DNA of 64,000 bases from assembly GCA_015075105.1 (NCBI GenBank), contig JABTUZ010000001.1:1313001-1377000 (forward strand). The letters run 5' to 3'. This document shows, one piece after another, positions 11,701 to 20,087 of this stretch; position 1 is the first letter of the stretch; each line of letters opens with the position of its first letter. This DNA is from Leptospiraceae bacterium. GTDB lineage: Bacteria; Spirochaetota; Leptospiria; Leptospirales; Leptospiraceae. The notes under the pieces are model-generated. The model was not told where the DNA came from, searched no databases, and saw nothing but the letters and a program-made list of their open reading frames with translations. The position numbers and the translations under genes are program-made.

Positions 11701-11802
11701 TATTGTAGAGTCTGTCTCTACAAGACTTGATGGAAAAACAGAAGCTGAGCTTGGAAAATCAAAGGTATTCACCTTGATTCCAGCTATGAAAACATTACCC
11801 AT
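8785..11802 (-). CDS. Midasin/CobS-CobT-like AAA-AAA-VWA protein
   Basis: A 1005-residue protein with three recognisable parts. AAA module 1 has Walker A GDAGVGKN (54-61), Walker B FVADEMN (119-125) and sensor-1 GTQNP (164-168), of the AAA_5/midasin type. AAA module 2 (about 345-560) has no Walker A where one is expected (EFSEEKDPS, near 364) but keeps the family arginine-finger block SRAFRNRF (491-498). A Gly-rich linker near 690-708 precedes a CobT/midasin-like GRRIDARKY stretch (770-778) and a VWA fold (about 806-1000). In the VWA fold the metal-site DxSxS is replaced by FVSKARR (811-817). Such ATPases remodel protein complexes; the client here is unknown. It heads the smpB-der-plsY operon. 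Confidence 0.75.
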   Translation of the reverse strand: MGNVFIAGIKVNTFDFPSSASVFPSSLVETDSTIKNLKNILYPMSEGYPILLVGDAGVGKNALIYHINYKRNHPTYRFSFNEDTLPEDLIGSYRLLMDGSGFEWISGPLTTSIVTGASFVADEMNLASPDVIKRFSTVYENSYLDLIEGDNSRKLAKEGFNFIGTQNPAEGFEGRKSLPFDIIKNFAVVYIDPYSPDEILYILKKLYPALHESVIKACIRITLETEKKIQLGNLGKGDLEKYHFNIRSLKKICNRLTFFDYKEKFVMYRELTNIFSEPFRKSEDREDVESLIKKELDLQESVSCPAVKFDYKNSTLYCNDKKLKVNDEIKVKNLLSKIPMTEKVGIFLEKAITALAMKENLLIEFSEEKDPSFLLNFLSNICGDSNETVNLCKGIHTSDILGALKPIDTGKVDWIDGPLSKGIRNDSTILITGLEAAGAELVEKLNMLTDDARSITLPPESGESKPLSLKENSRIIALKLFRKTKSTPTISRAFRNRFTSVLFPDLEDRDTLTEILGFYLPDSSLVSVLVNFHLKIKDLSSKRVIGSANIQAYIFGLNNLFRWKDLILFSGESDDLKEVILRGGKISYINQISDPKERNDTERILESILSSGNLPDDLKEKLEDKKKTFTIQSEIEKTKWWDPSLHKRDANTGKAELKNSGSPLKKGIEINTPETGGNTKEGPDAWYGKDTRGNMGQGEPAGGGGAWGYRTEELYKNFLAKRKILWSYTILVSLSEFKSVFGKALEETELNLEKLFDPEIDISRSYQTQGRRIDARKYISFKNGRGDSKVFDKTIIDKSDERLKGVEVVFFVSKARRIFNFEYSIATLSAMLTSSYILNEHEVDFSIYAYSDRLNRKETIDLIRLKSFEDVYDEKKEEEIFNSLCVDWQGDSVEEYRIIENCDRFFSTDAQTKIIVFISDFRGQRGKMYLEDEINSRESKKLIEEVLKNTNKSYIFLGVGIGNRYIAENIFPHSIQVTSENFQSMPNLIGTELSKLILTYHSIRN

Positions 11803-11900
11803 GCTTGTAATGATTTTAAATTCACTCCCTGAATCAACAAATAAAAACCTATCTTTATTGAATGAAAAACTCTAAAACTCCCCTAATCTTGAATACAAAA

Positions 11901-11926
11901 AAACCCATACTTTTTAGAATGGGTTT
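11901..11926 (-). terminator. Rho-independent-type terminator after the PPC lipoprotein
   Basis: A perfect 8-bp stem (AAACCCAT / ATGGGTTT) with a 10-base loop, followed on the minus strand by a T-rich run. It sits about 50 bases beyond the stop of the leftward lipoprotein gene (11979) and upstream of the AAA/VWA operon, so it should insulate the two. Confidence 0.7.
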
Positions 11927-11937
11927 AAAAAATTTTG

Positions 11938-11964
11938 AGTTAAACAGTATTTTGCTGTTTAACT
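11938..11964. terminator. Second hairpin after the PPC lipoprotein
   Basis: A perfect 10-bp inverted repeat AGTTAAACAG / CTGTTTAACT with a 7-base loop, 15 bases downstream of the lipoprotein stop on the minus strand. It stands in tandem with the next hairpin and may add to termination or stabilise the mRNA 3' end. Confidence 0.5.
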
Positions 11965-11978
11965 AGGAAATTTTTCAA

Positions 11979-12443
11979 TTATCTGGAGATACTTATTGAA
12001 TATGATGAGGAACTAAATCCATATACACCAATATTTACTGTTTCGCCAGAATATAAATAAACTGATCTATTCTCGGAGCCAGCATTACTTGATGAATAAG
12101 TATAATTGGTTTTTGTAGGGCAAGTTGTGGAGTCAACATTCATATACAGGTCTGGATCGCCGGTAGATGCAGTCAATGTAACATAGTAAGTCCCACTTGT
12201 ACTTGCAGTGTATTTATAGTATTGATAGCTACTACTTGAAACTGAACCTGAGCTAGAAGTAGCGTAAGATAGGGAGCTTGCTGAACTGCAAGAATTAGTA
12301 GAACTCGTAGAAGTACTACTTCTTGAATTTGCAAGTAGCAATAATAGAAGAGCAGAATTGTCTTCTTCCTTTTTGGTAGAGCAGTTATTCAGTAAAATAC
12401 CGAAAACCGTTAAAATGATTAGTGATGTAATTTTTTTTTGCAT
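11979..12443 (-). CDS. Ser/Thr-rich lipoprotein with PPC domain
   Basis: A 154-residue exported lipoprotein. The signal peptide ends in a spirochaete-style lipobox (LLNNC, Cys about residue 21). A low-complexity Ser/Ala/Leu linker follows, then a bacterial pre-peptidase C-terminal (PPC) beta-sandwich. PPC features seen are YYKYTASTSGTYYVTLTAS, the GDPDLYM calcium-site-like motif, and the closing VYGFSSSSYSISI strand. Attached protease domains are absent, so it is a stand-alone PPC lipoprotein, probably surface exposed. A (CA)9 tract lies 31-48 bases upstream of the ATG. The gene is monocistronic and followed by two hairpins. Confidence 0.78.
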   Translation of the reverse strand: MQKKITSLIILTVFGILLNNCSTKKEEDNSALLLLLLANSRSSTSTSSTNSCSSASSLSYATSSSGSVSSSSYQYYKYTASTSGTYYVTLTASTGDPDLYMNVDSTTCPTKTNYTYSSSNAGSENRSVYLYSGETVNIGVYGFSSSSYSISISR

Positions 12444-12473
12444 TTTTAATATCCTTTATTTATTTTTTTCCAC

Positions 12474-12491
12474 TGTGTGTGTGTGTGTGTG
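12474..12491. repeat. (TG)9/(CA)9 microsatellite upstream of the PPC lipoprotein
   Basis: An uninterrupted 18-base dinucleotide repeat. On the minus strand it lies just downstream of a consensus -35-like TTGACA (12494-12499) and upstream of an AT-rich stretch and the AAAGGA ribosome binding site of the lipoprotein. It also lies just beyond the histidine-kinase stop. Repeat-number change would alter promoter spacing. Confidence 0.85.
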
Positions 12492-12532
12492 GTTGTCAAT
12501 TATTTTTTTCATATTATTTACTTACAAAAAAC

Positions 12533-15157
12533 TCAAGACTTATTCCCAAATATCCATTTTTGCAAGGTATTTATAAGAATTACAGGCTCGAATGGTTTTG
12601 CAATATGATCGTTCATCCCTGCAGAAATACTCTTTTCCCTGTCTTCAGCCATGGCTGCCGCCGATACTGCAATGATTGGCAAGTTTTGGTTTTTTTTGTC
12701 AAGACGAATCCTTTTTGTAGCTTCTATTCCATCCATAATAGGCATCTGCACATCCATAAGTACTGCATCGTAATTATTTTTAGAAATAAGCTCTACAGCC
12801 TTTAAACCATTTTCTGCAATTTCTAAATTCAAGCCCAGTTTCTGAAATACTTTTTTTGCGATTAGCTGGTTAAGGTCGTTGTCCTCTGCGAGTAGAATCC
12901 TTGTCTTTTTCAATAATTCAATTTCATTTGAACTTTCTGAAAGCTCAGTTGCATTATCAGAATTTGAAATTTTATTTTCAGGCGAAATACTTTTTATTTT
13001 TTTTAGTCGAACAGTAAATCGGAAAGTAGTTCCTTCACCTACTACGCTTTGTACTTCAATTTCTCCTCCCATTAAATGAACGAGTTTTTTGCAAATCGCA
13101 AGACCAAGACCCGTTCCACCGTATTTCCTCGCATTGGACTCATCGGCTTGTGCAAAAGAGTTAAACAAAGTAGGCAAGAATGATTCCGGTATTCCAATTC
13201 CGGTATCTCGGACAATCACGGACAATACAAAATCATTCTCCATAAATTCTTTTACGGAAAATTGAACCTGTATTTCTCCCTTCTCCGTGAATTTTAAAGA
13301 GTTGCTGACTAAATTTTGAAGTATTTGGTTTATGTGAAGTTTATCTCCATACAAAAAATTGGGAACACCGTTTTCTACAGAAATAAAAAAATGGATTCCT
13401 TTACTTTTTGCTTTTGGAGAAAATATTCCATTCATATAAGAAATAACTTCTTCAAGCTTAAACTCTCCTTCCTCAAGAGTTTGGTACCCAGCCTCGATCT
13501 TGGAAAAGTCTAATATATTGTTTAAAATTTCAATAAGTAGAGATGACGCATTTGTGATTCGAGATAGATAGTCTTTTTGTTCTTTTGACATTTGAGTATC
13601 TTGAAGTAAATACACAAGACCCAAAATCCCATTGAGTGGTGTTCGTATTTCGTGGCTCATATTTGCCAAAAATTCGCTTTTTAACCGATTGGATTTCTCC
13701 GCTATTTTTTTTGCTTCCCTAAGCTCATTCTCGATTTGCTTTCGCTTTTCAATATTGCGAGTAATTCCGAGAACTTCAACTTCCTTATTTTCGTTAAATT
13801 GATAACGGGTTGCGGTTTCGATCCAGATCAACTCTCCATTTTTTTTGTATTGTTGCAACTCGTCATAACTGATTATTGGGTCATTGGGATATGCCAAAAA
13901 TATTGGGAGTCTTTTAGATACACTATCCTTCACTTTCTTAACGGATTCAGGTGAAAGTGAGTCTTCAAGTGATTCATTCATAGCTTCTTCTGGAGTTAGA
14001 CCTCTAAGAGAAAAAATAGACGGACTGATATACGTAAACCTATTCTCTGTTAAATTTAAAACCCAGATTACATCAGTAGAATTTTCTGCTAATAAACGAT
14101 ATTTCTTTTCGCTTTCAGATAAAGTTTTTGCTATTTTGTGTTTATCGGTTACATTTCTGACAATTACAATCACCTCGTCTAAAGCCACAGGAATAATTCT
14201 TGCCTCATACTGTTGAACTCCTAATTTTGGTATGTCCAATTCATACTCAAAAGTTTCAAGAGACTGAGTAGAAAAAACTTTTTTCATCACCTTATCTACT
14301 AAAGTGACTATATTTTGAGGCATAGTGTCTTGAAAAGATTTTCCGATAATAGAATTGGCTTGATGAAACAACTCTTTTTCGTCTGCCTTATAATCTAAAA
14401 ATACCCCTTGAGAATTGAGCCGAAACACAAGATCCGGAATAGCTTCAAGCATAGCCTGAGACCTTTTCTCTAAAATTGTATTTTCTGAAATAGAAATAAC
14501 TTCTTTAGATATATCTTCTAAAATTACTAAAGACACTTCTTCAAAATCAACGTGTCGAAAATTCGTAGTGCGACTTTTTGTCCAAAAAAGGCTTCCATCC
14601 TTTTTCAAACTCAATTCTATCTTAGAGTTCAAACCAAACTGCTTTTGCAATTCTTCTTTTTTGGCTTCTAATTCTTGACTGATTTCTTTGGGCTTGAGTA
14701 AACTCTCGTATTTTCCTATTACTTCCTTTTTTTTATAACCAAAAATACGATCCAATACGGAGTTTGTATAAACTATTTTCCCCGTATCTTTTTTTATAAG
14801 ATAAACCGCATCTGTCATGCTTTCTATAATTTGTAAGTAAAACTTCAGCCTTCTTTCCCATTTATAAAAAATATAAGTAGAGGTAAGACTAAAAATGATA
14901 AATATAAAAATAGAAAAGTAAGAACTTGGCTTTACGGAAAATGAAAACTCCGGAGGGATGAAAAAATATATCGCACCAAACGCACACACAAAAGTATTTA
15001 TAATTCCAACCCGGTATCCACCCAAGTAAGTACTTGTAAGAACAGCAGGAAAAAGTACGACCCAAGTGTAAGGAGCAATTTGCTGCCCCAAAATCCACCG
15101 TAAATACATCGCTACCCAAGGGAGTAATAAACTTATTGCAATTTGTAAATGCTTCAT
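12533..15157 (-). CDS. Hybrid sensor histidine kinase with DUF4118-type membrane domain
   Basis: An 874-residue membrane sensor. An N-terminal KdpD-like (DUF4118) block of about four helices spans residues 5-100. Three PAS domains follow (about 104-220, 235-340, 350-470), then HisKA with the phospho-acceptor His502 in NMSHEIRTPLNG. The HATPase has N-box QNLVSNSLKF, G1 DTGIGIP (651-657) and G2 GGTGLGLAI (680-688). A C-terminal receiver has LLAEDN and the acceptor Asp802 in LMDVQMPIMDG. No Hpt domain or partner response regulator is adjacent, so phosphate must leave via a distant partner. The stimulus is unknown. Confidence 0.92.
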   Translation of the reverse strand: MKHLQIAISLLLPWVAMYLRWILGQQIAPYTWVVLFPAVLTSTYLGGYRVGIINTFVCAFGAIYFFIPPEFSFSVKPSSYFSIFIFIIFSLTSTYIFYKWERRLKFYLQIIESMTDAVYLIKKDTGKIVYTNSVLDRIFGYKKKEVIGKYESLLKPKEISQELEAKKEELQKQFGLNSKIELSLKKDGSLFWTKSRTTNFRHVDFEEVSLVILEDISKEVISISENTILEKRSQAMLEAIPDLVFRLNSQGVFLDYKADEKELFHQANSIIGKSFQDTMPQNIVTLVDKVMKKVFSTQSLETFEYELDIPKLGVQQYEARIIPVALDEVIVIVRNVTDKHKIAKTLSESEKKYRLLAENSTDVIWVLNLTENRFTYISPSIFSLRGLTPEEAMNESLEDSLSPESVKKVKDSVSKRLPIFLAYPNDPIISYDELQQYKKNGELIWIETATRYQFNENKEVEVLGITRNIEKRKQIENELREAKKIAEKSNRLKSEFLANMSHEIRTPLNGILGLVYLLQDTQMSKEQKDYLSRITNASSLLIEILNNILDFSKIEAGYQTLEEGEFKLEEVISYMNGIFSPKAKSKGIHFFISVENGVPNFLYGDKLHINQILQNLVSNSLKFTEKGEIQVQFSVKEFMENDFVLSVIVRDTGIGIPESFLPTLFNSFAQADESNARKYGGTGLGLAICKKLVHLMGGEIEVQSVVGEGTTFRFTVRLKKIKSISPENKISNSDNATELSESSNEIELLKKTRILLAEDNDLNQLIAKKVFQKLGLNLEIAENGLKAVELISKNNYDAVLMDVQMPIMDGIEATKRIRLDKKNQNLPIIAVSAAAMAEDREKSISAGMNDHIAKPFEPVILINTLQKWIFGNKS

Positions 15158-15416
15158 ATTAAAAAAAATATTTTGAGTTATGATTAAAGTTTTAGCTTAC
15201 GATATTCTTCTAAAAACACAATTCTTCATTTCCAAAGAAATAAAACTTAGGAAAAGTGCAAAGGATTTTTTCTTGTTGCATAATGACTTCTCCCTATTTT
15301 CGATTTCATACAAATCTATCCATTAAAATTTCTATACACTGAATTTACAAAAAAAACTTTACATAAATAAAATTAAAAACGTCTAACAAATAAAACAAAA
15401 TTCAATAGGAGTTAGT
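15158..15416. other. Divergent intergenic region
   Basis: A 259-bp very AT-rich stretch between the leftward histidine kinase and the rightward His-rich lipoprotein. It must contain both promoters. I see no convincing -35/-10 pair at standard spacing, no RNA gene and no strong hairpin. Confidence 0.6.
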
Positions 15417-15854
15417 ATGTTAAAATCTTTTTTGTTAGTAATTTCCATAATTTTCTATTTTGGAAATTGTGAGCACCACCACGAATCAAGCGAGCACCAC
15501 CACGCAAAAGCAGGGTATCCCGAATTGGATAACGGGAAAAAATGGCAGTCAGACTCACCCACAAAATCTGGTTTTGCTAAATTGACAGAAGACTTAAAAA
15601 AGTTTGAGGACAAGAAGAAAGGAAAACTTACAGTTCAAGATTATAATGAGTTTGCAAAAATTTCTACTGCAAGTATAGACTCTATTTTTGCCTCTTGCAC
15701 AATGAAGGGCAAAAGCCACGAAGAGCTGCATAAATACATTGCCTTATTATTAGAAGACATCAAATCTCTAAAAGGAAATGAATTAAACTCTTCCAAAGAA
15801 TCTTTCGAAAAACTAAAAACCAATCTCGGAAAATTTAACGATTTTTTTGAATAG
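15417..15854 (+). CDS. Small lipoprotein with His-rich mature N-terminus
   Basis: A 145-residue predicted lipoprotein. Its hydrophobic signal ends at FGNC (Cys19). The mature chain begins EHHHESSEHHHAKAG, two HHH clusters encoded by a 13-base direct repeat (15471-15483 and 15492-15504), which suggests divalent metal binding. The rest is a Lys/Glu-rich helical domain with one further Cys (SCTMKGKSHEELHKY). Fold and function are not recognised. It is preceded by AGGAG at suitable spacing and is divergent from the histidine kinase across 259 bp. Confidence 0.7.
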   Translation: MLKSFLLVISIIFYFGNCEHHHESSEHHHAKAGYPELDNGKKWQSDSPTKSGFAKLTEDLKKFEDKKKGKLTVQDYNEFAKISTASIDSIFASCTMKGKSHEELHKYIALLLEDIKSLKGNELNSSKESFEKLKTNLGKFNDFFE

Positions 15855-15878
15855 GTGTAGGCTAAATTTAGCTGGGGT

Positions 15879-16895
15879 TTACCAGCTAAATTTTCCTGAT
15901 TTATCGTACTTAAAACTCATCACGCCTTCGTTTGGTAGAGCTGGAATTTTTATTCCGGAGGATCCAGTGAGCCTGAAATCTGTGCTTCTTAGTTTTACTG
16001 CATTGGCAACAGATTGAGAAAGACTTTTCAACGGAAATGTAGTCTTTACTGTAATTACTGATTCCTTCCCCGAATTTTTAATCGCCTCAGAATCTCCAGA
16101 TAAAAATTTTTCTTTTCCAAGAAAGAGTTCATACTTCATATTTTCAAATTGGAGGACTGCGTTTGATTCATTTTTCAAAACTATATCAAACTCTGTGTTT
16201 ACATTTACCTCGATTTCTTCCAGACCGGCTTTTACCGCAGAGGTAATATTCCCCTTTTTGGAATCTAATAGATTATTTAGGAAACCTGCTGCTTTTTTTA
16301 CTACAGCATCCGGAGTTGTAGCGTTTGAAACCTTTATATCGTTCAAGGAAGGTTTTATAATTTTAAAATTGACGATTGAAATAGAAGGCAGTACGCTTGG
16401 AATTTCTCTTTCTGCTTCAAAAGGAAATGAAACTTTCGGAGGAATCGGCACAAAAGGAAAATATTTTTTCACCTGTGCCGGAATGGGTATGTCTAAATTC
16501 CCTTTCAGTTTTACGAGAATAATTTCTTTAGACTTTCCTTTAATGGCTTTGTATATACTAAGTAAATCATCGTATTTTACCTTGACACTAAAAGGTAGAG
16601 GCTGGGTAGAATTTGCAGTTAAAGAGCCGGGGTTACCTTTTAAAGTAGTGAAATTCTTTCCTTCTATTTGCATACCAATCGTTATATCTGTATTCGGGAT
16701 GCTTATAGGATAGGGATTGGTCACTGTAGTGTGGAGTTTTAAAATAACCTCAGACAAAGTAATGTCTTGGATTTCCACTCTTTCAAAAGAGAAAGAAGGT
16801 TTTTTAAATATTCCCTGACCCAAAAGAATAGAAGGGAAAATCAGGCTGATTACAAAAATATATATTGGTAGTTTTTTTAATCGAATTGTTTGCAT
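15879..16895 (-). CDS. Exported protein with two LEA2/WHy domains
   Basis: A 338-residue exported protein. An N-terminal hydrophobic signal ends near ILLGQG. The first LEA type 2 (water stress/hypersensitive response) domain covers about 30-145, with the family pattern VILKLHTTVTNPYPISIPN. A second, more divergent copy covers about 215-320, with NTEFDIVLKNESNAVLQFEN. LEA2 domains are beta-sandwiches that bind or protect partners under desiccation or serve in outer-membrane proteins. The specific role here is unknown. It is convergent with the His-rich lipoprotein gene (24-bp gap). Confidence 0.75.
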   Translation of the reverse strand: MQTIRLKKLPIYIFVISLIFPSILLGQGIFKKPSFSFERVEIQDITLSEVILKLHTTVTNPYPISIPNTDITIGMQIEGKNFTTLKGNPGSLTANSTQPLPFSVKVKYDDLLSIYKAIKGKSKEIILVKLKGNLDIPIPAQVKKYFPFVPIPPKVSFPFEAEREIPSVLPSISIVNFKIIKPSLNDIKVSNATTPDAVVKKAAGFLNNLLDSKKGNITSAVKAGLEEIEVNVNTEFDIVLKNESNAVLQFENMKYELFLGKEKFLSGDSEAIKNSGKESVITVKTTFPLKSLSQSVANAVKLRSTDFRLTGSSGIKIPALPNEGVMSFKYDKSGKFSW

Positions 16896-16940
16896 GCTAC
16901 TTATTTTTATTTTACGAAATAATTGTAAATAAATATAATT

Positions 16941-18758
16941 CTAACTTTTACCGGAAAAAGAAAAATTTGAAATAAACTTATCCACTAATTCACCAAAATA
17001 ATTTACTGCGTTATTCACCGGTTCCGGTTGTGTCATGTCCACCCCTGCAATTTTTAACCCATCTACCGGATAAACAGACCCTCCCAAACTAAGGAACTTC
17101 AAGTAATCAGATTTAGAATTTTTGTCGCCACTCAATACTTTTTTAGCGAGTGATATTGCCGCAGAAATTCCGGTAGCGTATTGGTAAACATAGAACGCAG
17201 AATAGAAATGAGGTATCCTAAGCGCTTCTAATTCCAAGAGGTCGTCTATCACGATTCCATTCTTAAAGTACTTGCTTAAAAGTGTTCTGTATTCAGACCG
17301 AATAAGCTCTAAGGAAATTGGCTCATCTCTATCTGCAAATTTATGCATAACGTCTTCAAATTCCGCAAACATAGTTTGACGGATCATAGTTCCCCGTATA
17401 TCGTCGATTTGCCTGTTTAAAATATACGAGGTCATGGAATTATCATTTTTGAATTTTTGTAATAAATAATTACTAAGTAAAACTTCGTTGAATGTAGAGG
17501 CAACCTCTGCTACAAATATAGAATACGAGCTGTACATATACGGTTGGGTTTTGGAATAGTGGGTGTGCATAGAATGCCCCGCCTCGTGGATCAGAGTAAA
17601 AAGAGAGTTGATATTATTTTCGTCGTAGTTTAAAAGTATATAAGGGTAAGAGTCATAACAACCAGAAGAATACGCCCCGCTTCTTTTCCCTCTATTTTCA
17701 TACCTGTCCACCCAGCCTTCGAGTAATCCTTTTCTTAAAGTGGAAACATACTCCTCTCCAAGAATCTCCAAAGCTTCACAACAAGTTTGTACTCCTTCTT
17801 CATAGCTCATTGTAAAATTTACAGAGCTGACTAAAGGCAGATATGTATCATAAAAATGAAGATCGTCTAAGCCTAAAACTTTTTTCCTAAAGTTTAGATA
17901 CTTCACAAGTGGGTCTATATTAGAAGTAACTGCAGAAATTAAACTATCATATACTTTTGGATTTACATTGTTTGCAAATAAACTCGCTTCTCTGCAAGAA
18001 TTAAAATTTCTCACGTTTGCATAAAACTTGTCTTTTTTTACAGAAGACGAAAAAGAAGTAGCTATAGTGTGTTTGTGTGCGTCATACACCGAGTAGTATT
18101 TTTCAAAAGCTCTCTTCCTAAAGCTTCTGTCTCTGCTTTGTAAGCAAGAATTAAAATTTCCGTGGCTTAGCTCTATTTTTTCTCCTTTCTCATTTTCAAT
18201 AATCCCAAAATTCAAGTCTGCGTTGTCTAATTGACTAAAAATATCTGAGGCAGCGCCTATCGCATCTCCTCCCATGGCTAAAATTTCTTCTACTTCAATA
18301 GACCTCGTATGGGGCTTGTAACGAAATAGCTCTTCAAAGTAAAACTTATATTTCTCGTACTTAGAATTTTTCATTAGCTCGAACTTTCTGTCTTCCGGTA
18401 GAGATTGGATTTCCGGATTCAAAAAACTTGATTCAGAGGACGCTTTCGTATGGAGTATCATAGATTTTTCCACTAAAGAAAAATACTTGCTATTCGTCTT
18501 GTCTTCATCACTTTTCAAGTGAGCGTAAGTATATAATTTTTCAAAACGCCTCGAAAACGATAGATCAAACTCTATTGCAGAAATTAAAAAATCAATTGAT
18601 TTAGATAAATTCCCCCTAAATTTAGAATACTCATCAATCTCTTTTTTTAATAGTTCATAATCTTTTTCCCATTCCGATTCTGATTTGTACAATGTGGAAA
18701 GATCCCACTTATCCTTTTCTTTTACTTCATTTCTTAATGGTATTTTTTTTTCTTTCAT
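16941..18758 (-). CDS. pepF: Oligoendopeptidase F family M3 metallopeptidase
   Basis: A cytoplasmic zinc oligopeptidase that degrades short peptides. At 605 residues it has the usual PepF length. The catalytic HEAGH motif is at about residues 389-393 (LIHEAGHSMHTHYS), and the third zinc ligand should lie in the FNEVLLS helix about 25 residues later. The N-terminus shows the family start WDLSTLYKSESEWEKDYE. It is separated by 17 bp from the downstream stop of the flavin oxidoreductase gene, so the two are probably cotranscribed. Confidence 0.94.
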   Translation of the reverse strand: MKEKKIPLRNEVKEKDKWDLSTLYKSESEWEKDYELLKKEIDEYSKFRGNLSKSIDFLISAIEFDLSFSRRFEKLYTYAHLKSDEDKTNSKYFSLVEKSMILHTKASSESSFLNPEIQSLPEDRKFELMKNSKYEKYKFYFEELFRYKPHTRSIEVEEILAMGGDAIGAASDIFSQLDNADLNFGIIENEKGEKIELSHGNFNSCLQSRDRSFRKRAFEKYYSVYDAHKHTIATSFSSSVKKDKFYANVRNFNSCREASLFANNVNPKVYDSLISAVTSNIDPLVKYLNFRKKVLGLDDLHFYDTYLPLVSSVNFTMSYEEGVQTCCEALEILGEEYVSTLRKGLLEGWVDRYENRGKRSGAYSSGCYDSYPYILLNYDENNINSLFTLIHEAGHSMHTHYSKTQPYMYSSYSIFVAEVASTFNEVLLSNYLLQKFKNDNSMTSYILNRQIDDIRGTMIRQTMFAEFEDVMHKFADRDEPISLELIRSEYRTLLSKYFKNGIVIDDLLELEALRIPHFYSAFYVYQYATGISAAISLAKKVLSGDKNSKSDYLKFLSLGGSVYPVDGLKIAGVDMTQPEPVNNAVNYFGELVDKFISNFSFSGKS

Positions 18759-18775
18759 GTAGACCCTTATATTAT

Positions 18776-20011
18776 TTATACTCTTACTCTTTTCAATCCT
18801 TCCAGCCCAAAATCTAAAACTGTATGAATGGCAGAAGCGAGTGCGTTTCTGTCAGGAATTGGGTTTAGTCCCTTGCCTATTCTATGAATTTGCTCTGTGT
18901 ACCAAGTTATTTCTAAAGGAATAATAGAATCTAAAATTTTAATCCCGGTGGACAAGGGCTTAACCATACTTTTTATATTTTTTCCAGAGAGTAAGTCATT
19001 AGGAAATTCAGGTTGAATCACAATAGAACGCCCAAGACCTATTAAATCACAAACACCACTTTGAATCGCCTTATTCATTGTTTCAAGACTCCTAAACCCT
19101 CCTGTCAACATTAGAGGAGTTTTTACTTTTTTTCTTACTTCTTCACAATAATCCAAAAAATAGGCTTCTCTTTCTTTCGTGCTTTCCTTTTTGGTTTCTC
19201 CCATCATTACAGGTGACTCATAAGTCCCTCCAGAAATTTCGATCAGGTCCATTCCCTCTGACGATAAATACTCTACCACTTCCATAGATTCATGTTTAGT
19301 AAATCCGCCTCTTTGAAAATCAGCAGAATTCAATTTAATTCCGACAGGAAAATTTTTTCCTACTTCTTTTCTAATAGACTCGTATAATTTTGAAACAAAC
19401 CTCATCCTCTTTTTAGGAGTTCCTCCCCAATCGTCTTCTCTTATGTTATGCTTTGGGGATAGAAATTGGCTAACTAAATACCCATGTGCTCCATGAATCT
19501 GAACTCCGCTAAACCCGCTATCTTTTGATAGTTTTGCCGCAAAGGTAAACCTTTCTATGATTTCATAAATTTCTTTTTCAGTCAATTCTCTCGGTGTAGA
19601 AAATGCCTTATTTAAAGGAGAGCGAAATGGGATGGCAGAGGGAGCTACAGGTGACTTGCTTAAAAACTTAGGGGCTTGCTTCCCTGGATGATTCAACTGT
19701 GTCCAGAAATGGGTGTTGTTTTCTTTTCCAGAATTTGCCCAATCTTTCAATAATGGGTCTATATTTTCCTTTTCAAAAACCACATTTCTTGGCTCACCTA
19801 AAGCCTTACTGTCTATCATAATGTTTCCAGTCAAAAGTAAACCCGCACCACCATAAGCCCATCTTTTATAAAGGTGTATAAATTTTTGATTTATCTTATG
19901 GTCTTTGTTTGCCATGTTTTCACTCATGGCAGATTTTCCGATCCTGTTTTTTAAAACTGCCCCACAAGGAAGTTTTAATTCTTGGTTTAGGTAATTCAAA
20001 TTTGTTTGCAT
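18776..20011 (-). CDS. NADH:flavin oxidoreductase, old yellow enzyme family
   Basis: A 411-residue FMN-dependent TIM-barrel oxidoreductase. Family features are the N-terminal LKNRIGKSAMSENMA, the HFWTQLNHPGKQAP strand, GFSGVQIHGAHGYLVSQFLSP (active-site His pair region), the R-EDDWGG segment, and LTGGFRS with GLGRSIVIQPEFP for FMN phosphate binding. It lacks the C-terminal FAD/NADH domains of 2,4-dienoyl-CoA reductase, so it is the short form. Substrate is unknown, probably an alpha,beta-unsaturated carbonyl. It lies in line with pepF. Confidence 0.9.
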   Translation of the reverse strand: MQTNLNYLNQELKLPCGAVLKNRIGKSAMSENMANKDHKINQKFIHLYKRWAYGGAGLLLTGNIMIDSKALGEPRNVVFEKENIDPLLKDWANSGKENNTHFWTQLNHPGKQAPKFLSKSPVAPSAIPFRSPLNKAFSTPRELTEKEIYEIIERFTFAAKLSKDSGFSGVQIHGAHGYLVSQFLSPKHNIREDDWGGTPKKRMRFVSKLYESIRKEVGKNFPVGIKLNSADFQRGGFTKHESMEVVEYLSSEGMDLIEISGGTYESPVMMGETKKESTKEREAYFLDYCEEVRKKVKTPLMLTGGFRSLETMNKAIQSGVCDLIGLGRSIVIQPEFPNDLLSGKNIKSMVKPLSTGIKILDSIIPLEITWYTEQIHRIGKGLNPIPDRNALASAIHTVLDFGLEGLKRVRV

Positions 20012-20087
20012 TAAAAACTCCGATAGGAAACTTAAAAAAACTACTCTACAAATAATTTTGATATATTCAATAAAAAAGAAACTCGAT

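Noticed and set aside
12474-12491. (TG)9 as a CRISPR or satellite array
   Set aside because: It is a simple dinucleotide run with no spacers or longer repeat unit.
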